From positions 1 to 10,144 of the forward strand of contig JAFZOC010000132.1 in the NCBI GenBank assembly GCA_017550765.1: 10,144 bases of DNA. Direction: 5' to 3'. Source of the DNA: Oscillospiraceae bacterium (lineage in GTDB: Bacteria > Bacillota_A > Clostridia > Oscillospirales > Oscillospiraceae). Shown piece after piece: positions 1-6,494 of the stretch; positions within the stretch are counted from its first letter, which is position 1; each line of letters opens with the position of its first letter. The notes under the pieces were generated by a model, which ran no database searches, was not told where the DNA came from, and saw nothing but the letters and a program-made list of their open reading frames with translations. The position numbers and the translations under genes are program-made.

Positions 1-559
1 CGCCGGCGCTGCAGCCGAGCACCACCAGTTTTTCCGGCGAAGGGCAGAACTTCTTGATATGATCGATGCACTTATGCAAGTTGATGTTCCCGTGGGCATA
101 GAACCTGCGCTCTTTGCCTTCCGTGTCGGTGTAGGTGAACTCGCCCGCGCCGGCATGGAAGTCTCCGGTCGCGTAGGGCACATAGAGCATCGTCCAGCCG
201 TAGAAGGGGCTCTTCCGGCACTTCTCGTGGAAGATGCTCAGTCGGGCATAGGCGTTCTTGCTCGGCTTACAGGAAGCGTCATAGAAGGACAGCGTCCCCT
301 CCTCGAAGGTGTCTCCGGAGGGATATGCCGCGCTGGAGCGGTCGAAGACCATGCCTCCGCCGTCCAGGACGATCACGAGCTTGTTCTCCCACCCTTTGCG
401 AAACAGCGCGTGATACCGGCTCCCGTCGCTGCAGACAGCGCCCTCGGGATAGAACTTGTACAGCTTTCCCTGCTTCGGCTGCCCGTCATAGTCGTCCACC
501 TTCTGGTAGCGCTTCATGTCCCGCAGCAGCCCGATCCACTCGAAATATTTCAGAAACAT
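1..559 (-). CDS. Pectin-acetylesterase/Notum-family serine hydrolase, partial (C-terminus outside window)
   Basis: The gene starts with ATG at 559-557 and stays open for 186 codons to the left edge. A strong AAGGAG ribosome site (568-573) lies 8 nt upstream and overlaps the TAA stop of the preceding ABC gene (gap 12 bp), so co-translation is likely. Seen in the protein: a strand with a glycine turn, LVIVLDGGGMVFD (residues 61-73), and later LVVLGCSAG (178-186), where Ser184 sits in the nucleophile-elbow motif of the pectin-acetylesterase/Notum family. The GGG segment matches that family's oxyanion-hole region. The remaining triad residues should lie beyond the edge. The N-terminus (MFLKYFEWIGLLRDMKRY) does not look like a signal peptide, so a cytoplasmic location is likely unless export is unconventional. 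Family members remove acyl esters from glycans or, in Notum, from a lipidated protein. The substrate here is unknown; the adjacent exporter pair suggests deacylation of its cargo or of imported material (inference). Confidence 0.75.
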   Translation of the reverse strand, partial: MFLKYFEWIGLLRDMKRYQKVDDYDGQPKQGKLYKFYPEGAVCSDGSRYHALFRKGWENKLVIVLDGGGMVFDRSSAAYPSGDTFEEGTLSFYDASCKPSKNAYARLSIFHEKCRKSPFYGWTMLYVPYATGDFHAGAGEFTYTDTEGKERRFYAHGNINLHKCIDHIKKFCPSPEKLVVLGCSAG

Positions 560-571
560 GGTGTCATCTCC

Positions 572-2305
572 TTAGTTCGCGGCCGCCCCGGCGAAGGTCC
601 GGAAATATCCGTTCCGTTGCAGGAGCTCAGCCGGTGTCCCCTGATCCTCTACCCGGCCGCCGTTCATCACGACCACATAGTCGGCGTTCTCCACAGCCCG
701 GTAGCTGTGTGCGACGACGATCGAGGTGCGGCCCTTCGTCAGCGCCGTGATGCCGTCTTTGATCTGCTTTTCCGTCACGCTGTCAAGGTTCGCCGTCGCT
801 TCGTCCATGATCAGGATGTCGGGGGCTTTCAGCATCGCCCTGGCGATCGCCACGCGCTGCTGCTCGCCGCCGGAGAGCTTTTCGCCGTTGGGGCCGACAC
901 GAAGATCGAGGCCCTCTTCATGCGCGGCGATCAGCTCCTCGAGGCATGCGAGGCGGATCACGCTCTGCAGCTCCTCCTCGCGGACGTCCTTCGCCCCGTA
1001 GCAGATGTTGTCGCGGATGCTGCCGTCAAAGAGCGCCGCGTTCTGCGCCACGAGCGCAAAGCGGTCGCGCCAGGCGCGCAGGGAGACATCCGTATCCTTC
1101 GCCTCGCCGATCCGAACGGTGCCTGCGGCGGCAGGATACAGGCGGTCGATCAGTCGCAGCACCGTCGTCTTGCCGCTGCCGTTGGGGCCGACGATCGCGG
1201 TGCGCTTTCCCTTGGGGATGCGCAGGCTGACGTTGTCCAGCGTTCCTCTGTCGGTGTAGCCGAAGGAGATGTTCTCCAGCTGGATGTCGCCGTCCGCGGT
1301 CAGTCCCGTCGTCCCGGCATCGAGCTCTTCCTCCTCTTCTTCGAGGATCGAGACGATCTTCTTGCTGCCGCCCTTCGTCATGGCAAAGACTGCCGGGAAC
1401 TGCGCGAAGAACTGGAAGACCAGGATCAGGTTCCCACCGTATGCATAGAAGGCCGCAAGCGACGCTGTGGATCCGATCTGGCCGTTCCCGATCATCAGCG
1501 CGCCGAACAGGAAGGCAGCCGCAAAGAGGATGAAGCGCAGGACGGTCTGGCCGAACTGTACCATCGTGAGCGCCATGGCGTTGTATCTCGCCGCCTCGTA
1601 GCGCTCATCGACAAAGCGGTCTGCGTTTTCGGTCTCGCGCTCCTCCCCGTTCATGGCCTTGATGAACTTGATGCGGTCCAGCCGTTCCGCCAGGAAGGCG
1701 GTCAGGGAGGCGAGCTTGGCTGCGACATACTGCGCGCCGCGCTCGCTGTATCTCGCGGCGATGAACATACAGACCATCGTCAGCACAAAGCCGAAGATCA
1801 GGATCAGCACCGCTCCGGGGATCGCCGCGTCGCCGGTCAGAACGACCAGCAGGAAAGCGAGCAGCGTAAAGGTGAGCTGCAGGAGCTTGAAGGGCTGATA
1901 GGAATACTCCGGGTCGGAGCTGACGCGGCTGATGACCTTGTTCGATCCCTCCCGGTCGAAATAGCTGAGCGGGAGATGCATCGTCTTGGCCCAGACCTTC
2001 TTGCGGATCCTCGCCGCCAGTTCCACAAAGCCGAGGTCAGCCACCACGCTGATATAAAAGAACACATAGCCGATCGCGCCCATCAGCGCATAGGTGAAGA
2101 TCGGCGAGAGATCCTTGAGATCGCCAATCGAAATGGCGGCGATCGTATCTGCCTGCGTGGCGATCACGAGCGTGCCCACCACATACAGGAGAGAACCGAG
2201 CAGCGTCCGGAAGACCGGGAGCTTCACTCCCCGGTACAGTTCCTTGAGAGGTCTCTTCGCTTTGACCTGGATCCTCTCTTTCTCGAGTATGGCGTTCCTT
2301 TTCAT
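572..2305 (-). CDS. ABC exporter half-transporter (TMD-NBD fusion), second of a pair
   Basis: This 577-residue protein has a full-length half-exporter layout: a six-helix membrane domain (hydrophobic stretches near residues 33-50, 70-92, 141-160, 164-183, 250-272, 280-300), then an ATPase domain from about 340. ATPase motifs are intact: Walker A GPNGSGKTT (373-381), Q-loop Gln421, signature LSGGEQQRVAIARA (from 477), Walker B ILIMDE with catalytic Glu502, and H-loop His533. A run of six glutamates (322-327) lies in the linker. The start codon overlaps the upstream ABC gene's stop (ATGA, 4 bp), with GGAGG (2313-2317) 7 nt before it. Half-exporters work as dimers in the cytoplasmic membrane; the overlap with another half-transporter of different sequence points to a heterodimer. 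Neither subunit shows the lost catalytic glutamate of asymmetric exporters. The substrate (peptide, lipid, glycan or drug) cannot be read from the sequence. Confidence 0.93.
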   Translation of the reverse strand: MKRNAILEKERIQVKAKRPLKELYRGVKLPVFRTLLGSLLYVVGTLVIATQADTIAAISIGDLKDLSPIFTYALMGAIGYVFFYISVVADLGFVELAARIRKKVWAKTMHLPLSYFDREGSNKVISRVSSDPEYSYQPFKLLQLTFTLLAFLLVVLTGDAAIPGAVLILIFGFVLTMVCMFIAARYSERGAQYVAAKLASLTAFLAERLDRIKFIKAMNGEERETENADRFVDERYEAARYNAMALTMVQFGQTVLRFILFAAAFLFGALMIGNGQIGSTASLAAFYAYGGNLILVFQFFAQFPAVFAMTKGGSKKIVSILEEEEEELDAGTTGLTADGDIQLENISFGYTDRGTLDNVSLRIPKGKRTAIVGPNGSGKTTVLRLIDRLYPAAAGTVRIGEAKDTDVSLRAWRDRFALVAQNAALFDGSIRDNICYGAKDVREEELQSVIRLACLEELIAAHEEGLDLRVGPNGEKLSGGEQQRVAIARAMLKAPDILIMDEATANLDSVTEKQIKDGITALTKGRTSIVVAHSYRAVENADYVVVMNGGRVEDQGTPAELLQRNGYFRTFAGAAAN

Positions 2306-4053
2306 TGCTCGGCCTCCTCTCCGGCCAACAGGCTGCGGTACAGCGCACAGCTTTCGACGAGCTCCTCATGTCTTCCCTCGGCGGCGACTCGTCCCCGATC
2401 GAGCACGACGATCTTGTCCGCATCCTCCACCGTAGACAGATCGTGCGCGACGATCAGACGCGTCCTGCCGGCTGCGGCCTCGTCGATGAGCGCGGCGATC
2501 CTGCGCGCGCCCTCGTGGTCGAGCGCGCTGGTCGCCTCATCCGCCAGCAGGACCGGAGCATCCTGCAGCAGCATCCTCGCCACGGCGAGACGCTGCCGCT
2601 GGCCGCCGGAGAGCCGCGCGGCGTTCGGTCCGACCTCATAGTCCAGCCCGCCGAGCGCCTCGACGCTGTCCCACATGCCGACCTTGCGCAGCAGGTCGAT
2701 ATATCCCTCGTCCGTGCGTCCCGCTCTCGACCCATAGGAGAGCATGTCCCGCACCGTGCCGGAAAAGCCCGGGGCGTTCTGGGGCAGGTAGGCGAAAAGG
2801 TCGCGGTAGGAGCGGATCTCATATGTGCCGATCTCCCTGCCGTCCAGCAGGATCTCTCCCTGTTCCGGCCGATAGAACTGCTCGATCAGATGCAGGATCG
2901 TGGATTTGCCCGAGCCGCTCCTGCCGACGATAGCCGTTTTGCTGCCTGGCTCGACGCGGAAGCAGAGGTCGGACAGGATCTGCTTCTCCCCATAGGAGAA
3001 GCAGACGTGTCGGAACTCGATCGCGCCGGGCTGCTCGGCCTTCTGCTCTCCGCCGCGGTCCTCGGGCAGCAGCAGGACCTCAGACACGCGCCGCGTGGCG
3101 CCCTGTGCACGCTTGGCCAGCACCCAGAGCGTCAGGTGCGCGGCGATATAGGTCTGATAGGTCGCGCTGAGGCCGAAGTATTCGATGAACTGCGGCGTGG
3201 TGATGGACTTGCTGAGGAGCTGCACCGCGCCGACGAGCATCATGATCAGCGTCGGCACGATGAACAGGATGTTGGAGATCAGGGTGTTGAAGGCCGACGC
3301 CCAGGTCGTCTTTTTTTGCGCCTTCTTCATCTCGTCGATGAAGATCTCGCCTTCGGCGATCTCGTCCTCCTGCTTGTTGTACGCTTTGATCGTTTCCACA
3401 AGGCCGACCTTTTCGGCGAGGCGGGCTGTCAGCCGCGCCACGGCAGTCTGCAGACTGTTCTGCGCCTTGTAGGTCACGCGGCCGGACCAGAGCGCGCCGA
3501 AGACGATGACCGGGATCACGAGCACAAAGGCCAGCACGAGATAGCCCTCGCCCATCCGTGATACCCTGACGATGGCGCTGACGATGAAGTACAGGCGCGG
3601 CAGTTCGTTGACCAGCAGGTCGATCAGGAATTCGCTGACGAACTCGGTATCGGTCGTGATGCGGGAGATGAGCTCCTTGGGATCTCTCGCCTCGATATCC
3701 GCAGCTCTGAGCCGGAACGCCTTTTTCGCTGCGATCTTCTGGAGATCCCGGTCTATCCGCGCCTTGGCGAGATAGGTGATGTAAGTCGCGATCAGCCCGC
3801 CCACGAACTCCAGGAGCGCCAGCGCGAACAGCGTGAGGCAGATCGACACAGCGAGCTTGCCCGCGGCGGAGCCCCCGGACAGATCGACCGCCGTCATCGC
3901 GGCCACCTTTTCCGGGATCAGCAGCGCGATGACCGCTCTCCCCAGTCCCAGGAGGAACGCCACGGCCAGCAGCAGCACCGGGAGCCGGACCTCCCTGATC
4001 AGCCGGACGAAATTGCGCCAGATCGGTGTTTTTTCTTTTTTTCTTCGTTCCAT
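2302..4053 (-). CDS. ABC exporter half-transporter (TMD-NBD fusion), first of a pair
   Basis: This half-size exporter has 583 residues from the start chosen here. Hydrophobic segments lie near residues 23-45, 66-93, 152-163, 172-189, 251-277 and 300-315, followed by an ATPase domain from about 342. Motifs: Walker A GRSGSGKST (377-385), Q-loop Gln425, signature LSGGQRQRLAVARM (from 481), Walker B VLLADE with catalytic Glu506, D-loop SALD, H-loop His537. A start five codons earlier (4068) is open, but it has no ribosome site and would lie at the predicted transcription start. ATG 4053-4051 has GGGGGG (4061-4066) 7 nt upstream and is preferred. It is the first gene of the left operon; its TGA overlaps the next ABC gene by 4 bp, so the two are translationally coupled and probably form a heterodimer in the cytoplasmic membrane. 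Both predicted ATP sites appear to have catalytic residues. The substrate is unknown. Confidence 0.93.
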   Translation of the reverse strand: MERRKKEKTPIWRNFVRLIREVRLPVLLLAVAFLLGLGRAVIALLIPEKVAAMTAVDLSGGSAAGKLAVSICLTLFALALLEFVGGLIATYITYLAKARIDRDLQKIAAKKAFRLRAADIEARDPKELISRITTDTEFVSEFLIDLLVNELPRLYFIVSAIVRVSRMGEGYLVLAFVLVIPVIVFGALWSGRVTYKAQNSLQTAVARLTARLAEKVGLVETIKAYNKQEDEIAEGEIFIDEMKKAQKKTTWASAFNTLISNILFIVPTLIMMLVGAVQLLSKSITTPQFIEYFGLSATYQTYIAAHLTLWVLAKRAQGATRRVSEVLLLPEDRGGEQKAEQPGAIEFRHVCFSYGEKQILSDLCFRVEPGSKTAIVGRSGSGKSTILHLIEQFYRPEQGEILLDGREIGTYEIRSYRDLFAYLPQNAPGFSGTVRDMLSYGSRAGRTDEGYIDLLRKVGMWDSVEALGGLDYEVGPNAARLSGGQRQRLAVARMLLQDAPVLLADEATSALDHEGARRIAALIDEAAAGRTRLIVAHDLSTVEDADKIVVLDRGRVAAEGRHEELVESCALYRSLLAGEEAEQ

Positions 4054-4060
4054 AGAAGAT

Positions 4061-4066
4061 CCCCCC
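4061..4066 (-). promoter_or_regulatory. Ribosome binding site that decides the start of the first ABC gene
   Basis: GGGGGG followed by ATCTTCT and then ATG at 4053-4051 gives a 7-nt spacer. The competing ATG at 4068-4066 runs into this same G tract and has nothing like a Shine-Dalgarno sequence before it. This supports the downstream start. Confidence 0.6.
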
Positions 4067-4074
4067 ATGACGAT

Positions 4075-4103
4075 ATTAAAGCACGTCTGCCCGCTCTTGC
4101 CAA
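4075..4103 (-). promoter_or_regulatory. Sigma-70/SigA-type promoter for the ABC-ABC-hydrolase operon
   Basis: Read on the minus strand, TTGGCA (4103-4098; 5 of 6 to the -35 consensus) is followed by exactly 17 bases. TTTAAT (4080-4075; 5 of 6 to the -10 consensus) comes next, preceded by TGC, which makes an extended -10. The predicted transcription start, about 7 nt downstream, falls near 4068, giving a short leader of ~15 nt that contains the GGGGGG ribosome site. No operator-like repeat overlaps it. Spacing, extended -10 and position all agree, but only expression data can confirm it. Confidence 0.6.
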
Positions 4104-4491
4104 GTTCTTTCTTTCATCCCGTCCCATCTGTTCCGGGGACCGCTCCCGGAGCGTCCGGACGGTAAGCGCCGCCCAGATCCTGCAGGATGAGATGACGTGT
4201 GAAAACAAGGCCGCACAGATCGGCAAGCCAAGTCTATGGAACGTGAAGGGGGCCTCCCATCCAACTTCACCCTTCCCCCTGCGACTCGATACGATGCCTG
4301 CTCGATCATGTCCGCGACCTGGGGCTCTCTGGCCTGGGGGGCTTTCCTGTGCGGGATACATGTACATATGCCGCTCTTTCACGGGGATCCATCCTCGCTT
4401 CTCGCTAAAAGACTCGTGTCATCCCGTGATCCGGTCGCTGCGCCGGTCGGAGCTCTCGACTCCCCGCCGGCTCGTCTCGTACTGTCTGGAT

Positions 4492-4511
4492 ACCGCTTCC
4501 GACCGCTTCCG
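4492..4511. repeat. Tandem duplication of a decamer
   Basis: ACCGCTTCCG occurs twice, head to tail and without mismatch, in non-coding DNA. It is probably a slippage product. Confidence 0.6.
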
Positions 4512-4685
4512 GGATCGTTCCGCCAAGTCGGCAGACCGGCCGTCTCCAGCGTTCTGCAACGCGCCGGCTCCATTCCGGCCGATCCCTGTGCGTCCGCGTA
4601 CTGACCGCTCGCAAGCACGCCCATGCGTATCCCCCCTCCATGCAGCCTTCCGGAAGTCGACGGCGCTGCCAGGCGCAAGATCGGA

Positions 4686-4710
4686 GGCTCCCATCGGCTC
4701 CCATCGGCTC
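4686..4710. repeat. Tandem decamer repeat, 2.5 copies
   Basis: GGCTCCCATC is present twice in tandem, followed by a half copy GGCTC, in non-coding DNA. It is the second decamer duplication within 200 bp. Confidence 0.6.
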
Positions 4711-4835
4711 GATGCTCATCTATGAGAGCACTGCATCATCCTCCCACAAGTATAGGGTGCGTGACGATATATCGAGATAGGGCCCTTCCCTCGTTTAGAC
4801 ACCATGTCTTCCACAGGATCGCGGAAAACACAGGA

Positions 4836-4895
4836 CCAGATAAAGACTGGGTGCAGCTCAGCCGAGAGGCTGAGCTGCACCCAGTCTTTATCTGG
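4836..4895. terminator. Perfect 28-bp inverted repeat with 4-nt loop; probable terminator of the polysaccharide operon
   Basis: Arm one (4836-4863, beginning CCAGATAAAGACTGG) and arm two (4868-4895, ending CCAGTCTTTATCTGG) are exact reverse complements over 28 bases around the loop GAGA (UCUC in the minus-strand transcript). It lies ~50 bp past the TGA of the second kinase gene. The stem's outer part is A/T-rich (ATAAA/TTTAT), so a shorter core stem followed by CUUUAUCU could end transcription in either direction. There is no clean U-run after the full stem: the minus-strand continuation is TCCTGTGTTTTCC. The stem is longer than most intrinsic terminators, so an extragenic palindromic element, mRNA stabiliser or cruciform-forming site is also possible. 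Confidence 0.6.
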
Positions 4896-4905
4896 AATGC
4901 GCATG

Positions 4906-4948
4906 GGACAGAAGATGCTGTCCGGAGCAGCGAGCAGTCGTTCTGCTC
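4906..4948 (-). other. Two short stem-loops at the 3' end of the second kinase gene
   Basis: GGACAG (4906-4911) pairs with CTGTCC (4918-4923) across 6 nt. GAGCAG (4932-4937) pairs with CTGCTC (4943-4948) across 5 nt and overlaps the TGA stop (4949-4947). Together with the 28-bp hairpin they form three successive potential stems at the operon's end. Six-bp stems can occur by chance. Confidence 0.35.
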
Positions 4949-6485
4949 AGTCGTCCGTTGACTTCTTCTTGCTCGAGGACTTGTGTTCGGTCTTGGAAGC
5001 CTTGCGCTCCGCTCTTTTGGAGCTCTTCTTCTCTTCTCCGTAGGCCTTGGCGCTGTATGCCTTGGCCCCATAGCCGTAGCTGCCGTAACCGTACCGACGG
5101 TAGCCGTAGTATCCGTAATAACCATAGCGTCCGCCGCGGGTCCGGCCGCCGTTGAGGATGCAGCCTACGATCGGCGCGCCCAGGGTGTTCAATTCTTCCA
5201 CGCCTTCAAAGATATAGCGCCTGCGGGCGTAGTCGCTCATGATCACATAGGCCACCGCGTCCACGTAACGGACCAGCATCGAGGCATCCACCAGCATGGC
5301 AGAGGGCGGCGTATCCAGGATCACCACATCCGCCTGCTGACGCAAGGAGTCGATGACCCGCCTCATCTCGTCGCTGCTGAGGATCTCTACCAGGCGCGCT
5401 TCCCGCTGGCCGCCGGGGAGCCGCGTCAGTCCGAAAGGCGTGCCGTGGTCCTTGACCTCATACAGCGTATCCTGCAGCGTGCACTTTCCTCGCAGCAGGG
5501 ACACCAGGCCGGGGAATTGCTCTTCGAGCCCGAAGATCTGTGCCACCGAAGGATTGCGCAGGTCGCAGTCCACCAGGATGACGCGCTTGCCCTTGCGGGC
5601 CATGGCGATGGCCAGGTTCGCAGCGACCGTGGACTTGCCTTCGCCGGAGATGGAACTGGTGACCATCAGGACCTGCTTGCCCTCCATCTGGCGCTCCAGG
5701 CGGGTACGGGTCAGTCGGATCGCTTCCACATAGTCGGAGTTCTCCGCATCGTGCAGGATATTGATCTCAGTCCTTGTGGAGTTGCGGCGCTGTTTCTTCT
5801 GATAGAACGGCAGGGTGCCCAGACAGGGGATGTTCAGCAGGGATCTCAGTTCGTTCTCGTTGCGGATCGTGCGGAAAGTCAGCGCGTTCAGCACCACGAC
5901 CAGCAGGCCCAGGCCAAAGCCGATGACGGCACCGCGTTTGATCGAGCCGCGGATCACAGACTCGCGACCGCTGTCCTCAGGGATCCCGCTGTCGTCGATG
6001 ATGGTGAGCTCTGTCTGGCCTACGACGAACTGGGCGACCTCCGGGTAGTTCCGCAGCACAGACTGCAGCGTATCATAGGCGTAGTTGGCGTTCCAGGAGG
6101 TCACGGTGATGGTCAGCAGGTTCGTCCCCTTGATGCTGGAGACTTTGATCGTGCCGGGGACACTGTTGAGCCCCAGGTCCGTCGCGATCACGTCCGACAG
6201 CGCGCCGCTGGTCAGGATATAGGGGAAGATCAGGCCCATCTGCTCGGCCGTGTTCCGGTTGGCATAGGCGCCGCCGTTCACGATCTCCACAGATACCGTC
6301 GCCTCTGCCACGTAGGTCGGGGTGTAGTTCGTGGTCGTCCGATAGTAGAACAGGGCCGTACTGACGAGCGTCAGGATCAGGACCAGCAGCCAGAGGCGGC
6401 GGAAGCGGTGGAGGAAATCGCTGGCGAATGAGACGAGGTCTATCTTCTCGAACTCATTCGTCTTCTCTGCTACATTCTCACTCAT
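4947..6485 (-). CDS. Fused Wzz-like chain-length determinant and tyrosine autokinase (BY-kinase), second copy
   Basis: This 512-residue protein has a cytoplasmic N-tail, a membrane helix at about 31-47, an extracellular loop of ~138 residues, a second helix (186-203), and then a P-loop kinase domain. The short loop resembles Firmicutes CpsC/YwqC rather than proteobacterial Wzc, yet kinase and membrane partner are fused as in Wzc. BY-kinase motifs: EX2RX2R (Glu254, Arg257, Arg260), Walker A SSISGEGKST (277-286), Walker A' VILVDCDLRNP (302-312), Walker B VVILDTPP (387-394). Twelve tyrosines lie between 454 and 482 in Gly-rich context and are the expected autophosphorylation sites. A Lys/Ser-rich tail (about 485-512) follows, which is unusual because the tyrosine cluster normally ends these proteins. 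It lies 9 bp after the first kinase gene, with GAGGT (6492-6496) overlapping the previous stop. The expected role is control of capsule/exopolysaccharide polymerisation and export, reversed by the neighbouring CpsB phosphatase. Confidence 0.92.
   Translation of the reverse strand: MSENVAEKTNEFEKIDLVSFASDFLHRFRRLWLLVLILTLVSTALFYYRTTTNYTPTYVAEATVSVEIVNGGAYANRNTAEQMGLIFPYILTSGALSDVIATDLGLNSVPGTIKVSSIKGTNLLTITVTSWNANYAYDTLQSVLRNYPEVAQFVVGQTELTIIDDSGIPEDSGRESVIRGSIKRGAVIGFGLGLLVVVLNALTFRTIRNENELRSLLNIPCLGTLPFYQKKQRRNSTRTEINILHDAENSDYVEAIRLTRTRLERQMEGKQVLMVTSSISGEGKSTVAANLAIAMARKGKRVILVDCDLRNPSVAQIFGLEEQFPGLVSLLRGKCTLQDTLYEVKDHGTPFGLTRLPGGQREARLVEILSSDEMRRVIDSLRQQADVVILDTPPSAMLVDASMLVRYVDAVAYVIMSDYARRRYIFEGVEELNTLGAPIVGCILNGGRTRGGRYGYYGYYGYRRYGYGSYGYGAKAYSAKAYGEEKKSSKRAERKASKTEHKSSSKKKSTDD
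5040..5126 (-). repeat. Tyrosine-rich coding repeat, tail of the second kinase
   Basis: Codons 454-482 hold 12 tyrosines in GYYGYYGY-type and AKAY units. They are encoded by imperfect 6- to 9-nt repeats (visible on the plus strand as recurring gccgta/ccgtaa). Such tracts can change length by slippage, which would alter the number of phospho-acceptors. Confidence 0.8.
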
Positions 6486-6494
6486 GCTCGTACC

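Larger units (their letters stand above)
4104..4835. other. Intergenic stretch of ~730 bp with no supportable gene
   Basis: Short open frames exist on both strands, the longest being 177 codons at 4192-4725 on the plus strand. Their translations are rich in Arg, Pro and Ser, show no recognisable motif and lack clear ribosome sites, as expected for chance frames in GC-rich DNA. No tRNA, rRNA or known riboswitch motif was recognised. Visible structure is limited to two tandem decamer duplications (4492-4511 and 4686-4705), a 10-bp palindrome CGATATATCG (4765-4774), and a weak stem GTGAAG/CTTCAC around 4242-4270. Base composition resembles the flanks, so there is no clear sign of recent import. 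It may be a decayed gene or spacer DNA. Confidence 0.5.

Noticed and set aside
59..2641. Very long plus-strand open frame (860 codons)
   Set aside because: It is antisense to two clear ABC genes. Its translation is rich in Arg, His, Asp and Val without family motifs, and it has no ribosome site. Long antisense frames are expected in GC-rich coding DNA.
2305..3561. Plus-strand open frame of 418 codons
   Set aside because: Antisense shadow of the first ABC half-exporter; no motif and no ribosome site.
4405..4719. Minus-strand open frames of about 100 codons in three frames
   Set aside because: Several frames are equally open at once, as expected by chance at this GC content; none shows protein-like features.
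4192..4725. Plus-strand open frame of 177 codons in the gene-free stretch
   Set aside because: Composition is dominated by Arg, Pro and Ser. There is no motif or convincing ribosome site, and overlapping frames of similar quality exist on the other strand.
5040..5126. Recurring short units considered as a CRISPR or DNA-level satellite
   Set aside because: Units are 6-9 nt, in frame, and encode a Tyr/Gly tail typical of BY-kinases; there are no spacers.
4983..6431. Plus-strand open frame of 482 codons
   Set aside because: Antisense shadow of the second kinase, which has every expected motif. The antisense protein is His/Asp/Gln-rich without recognisable domains.
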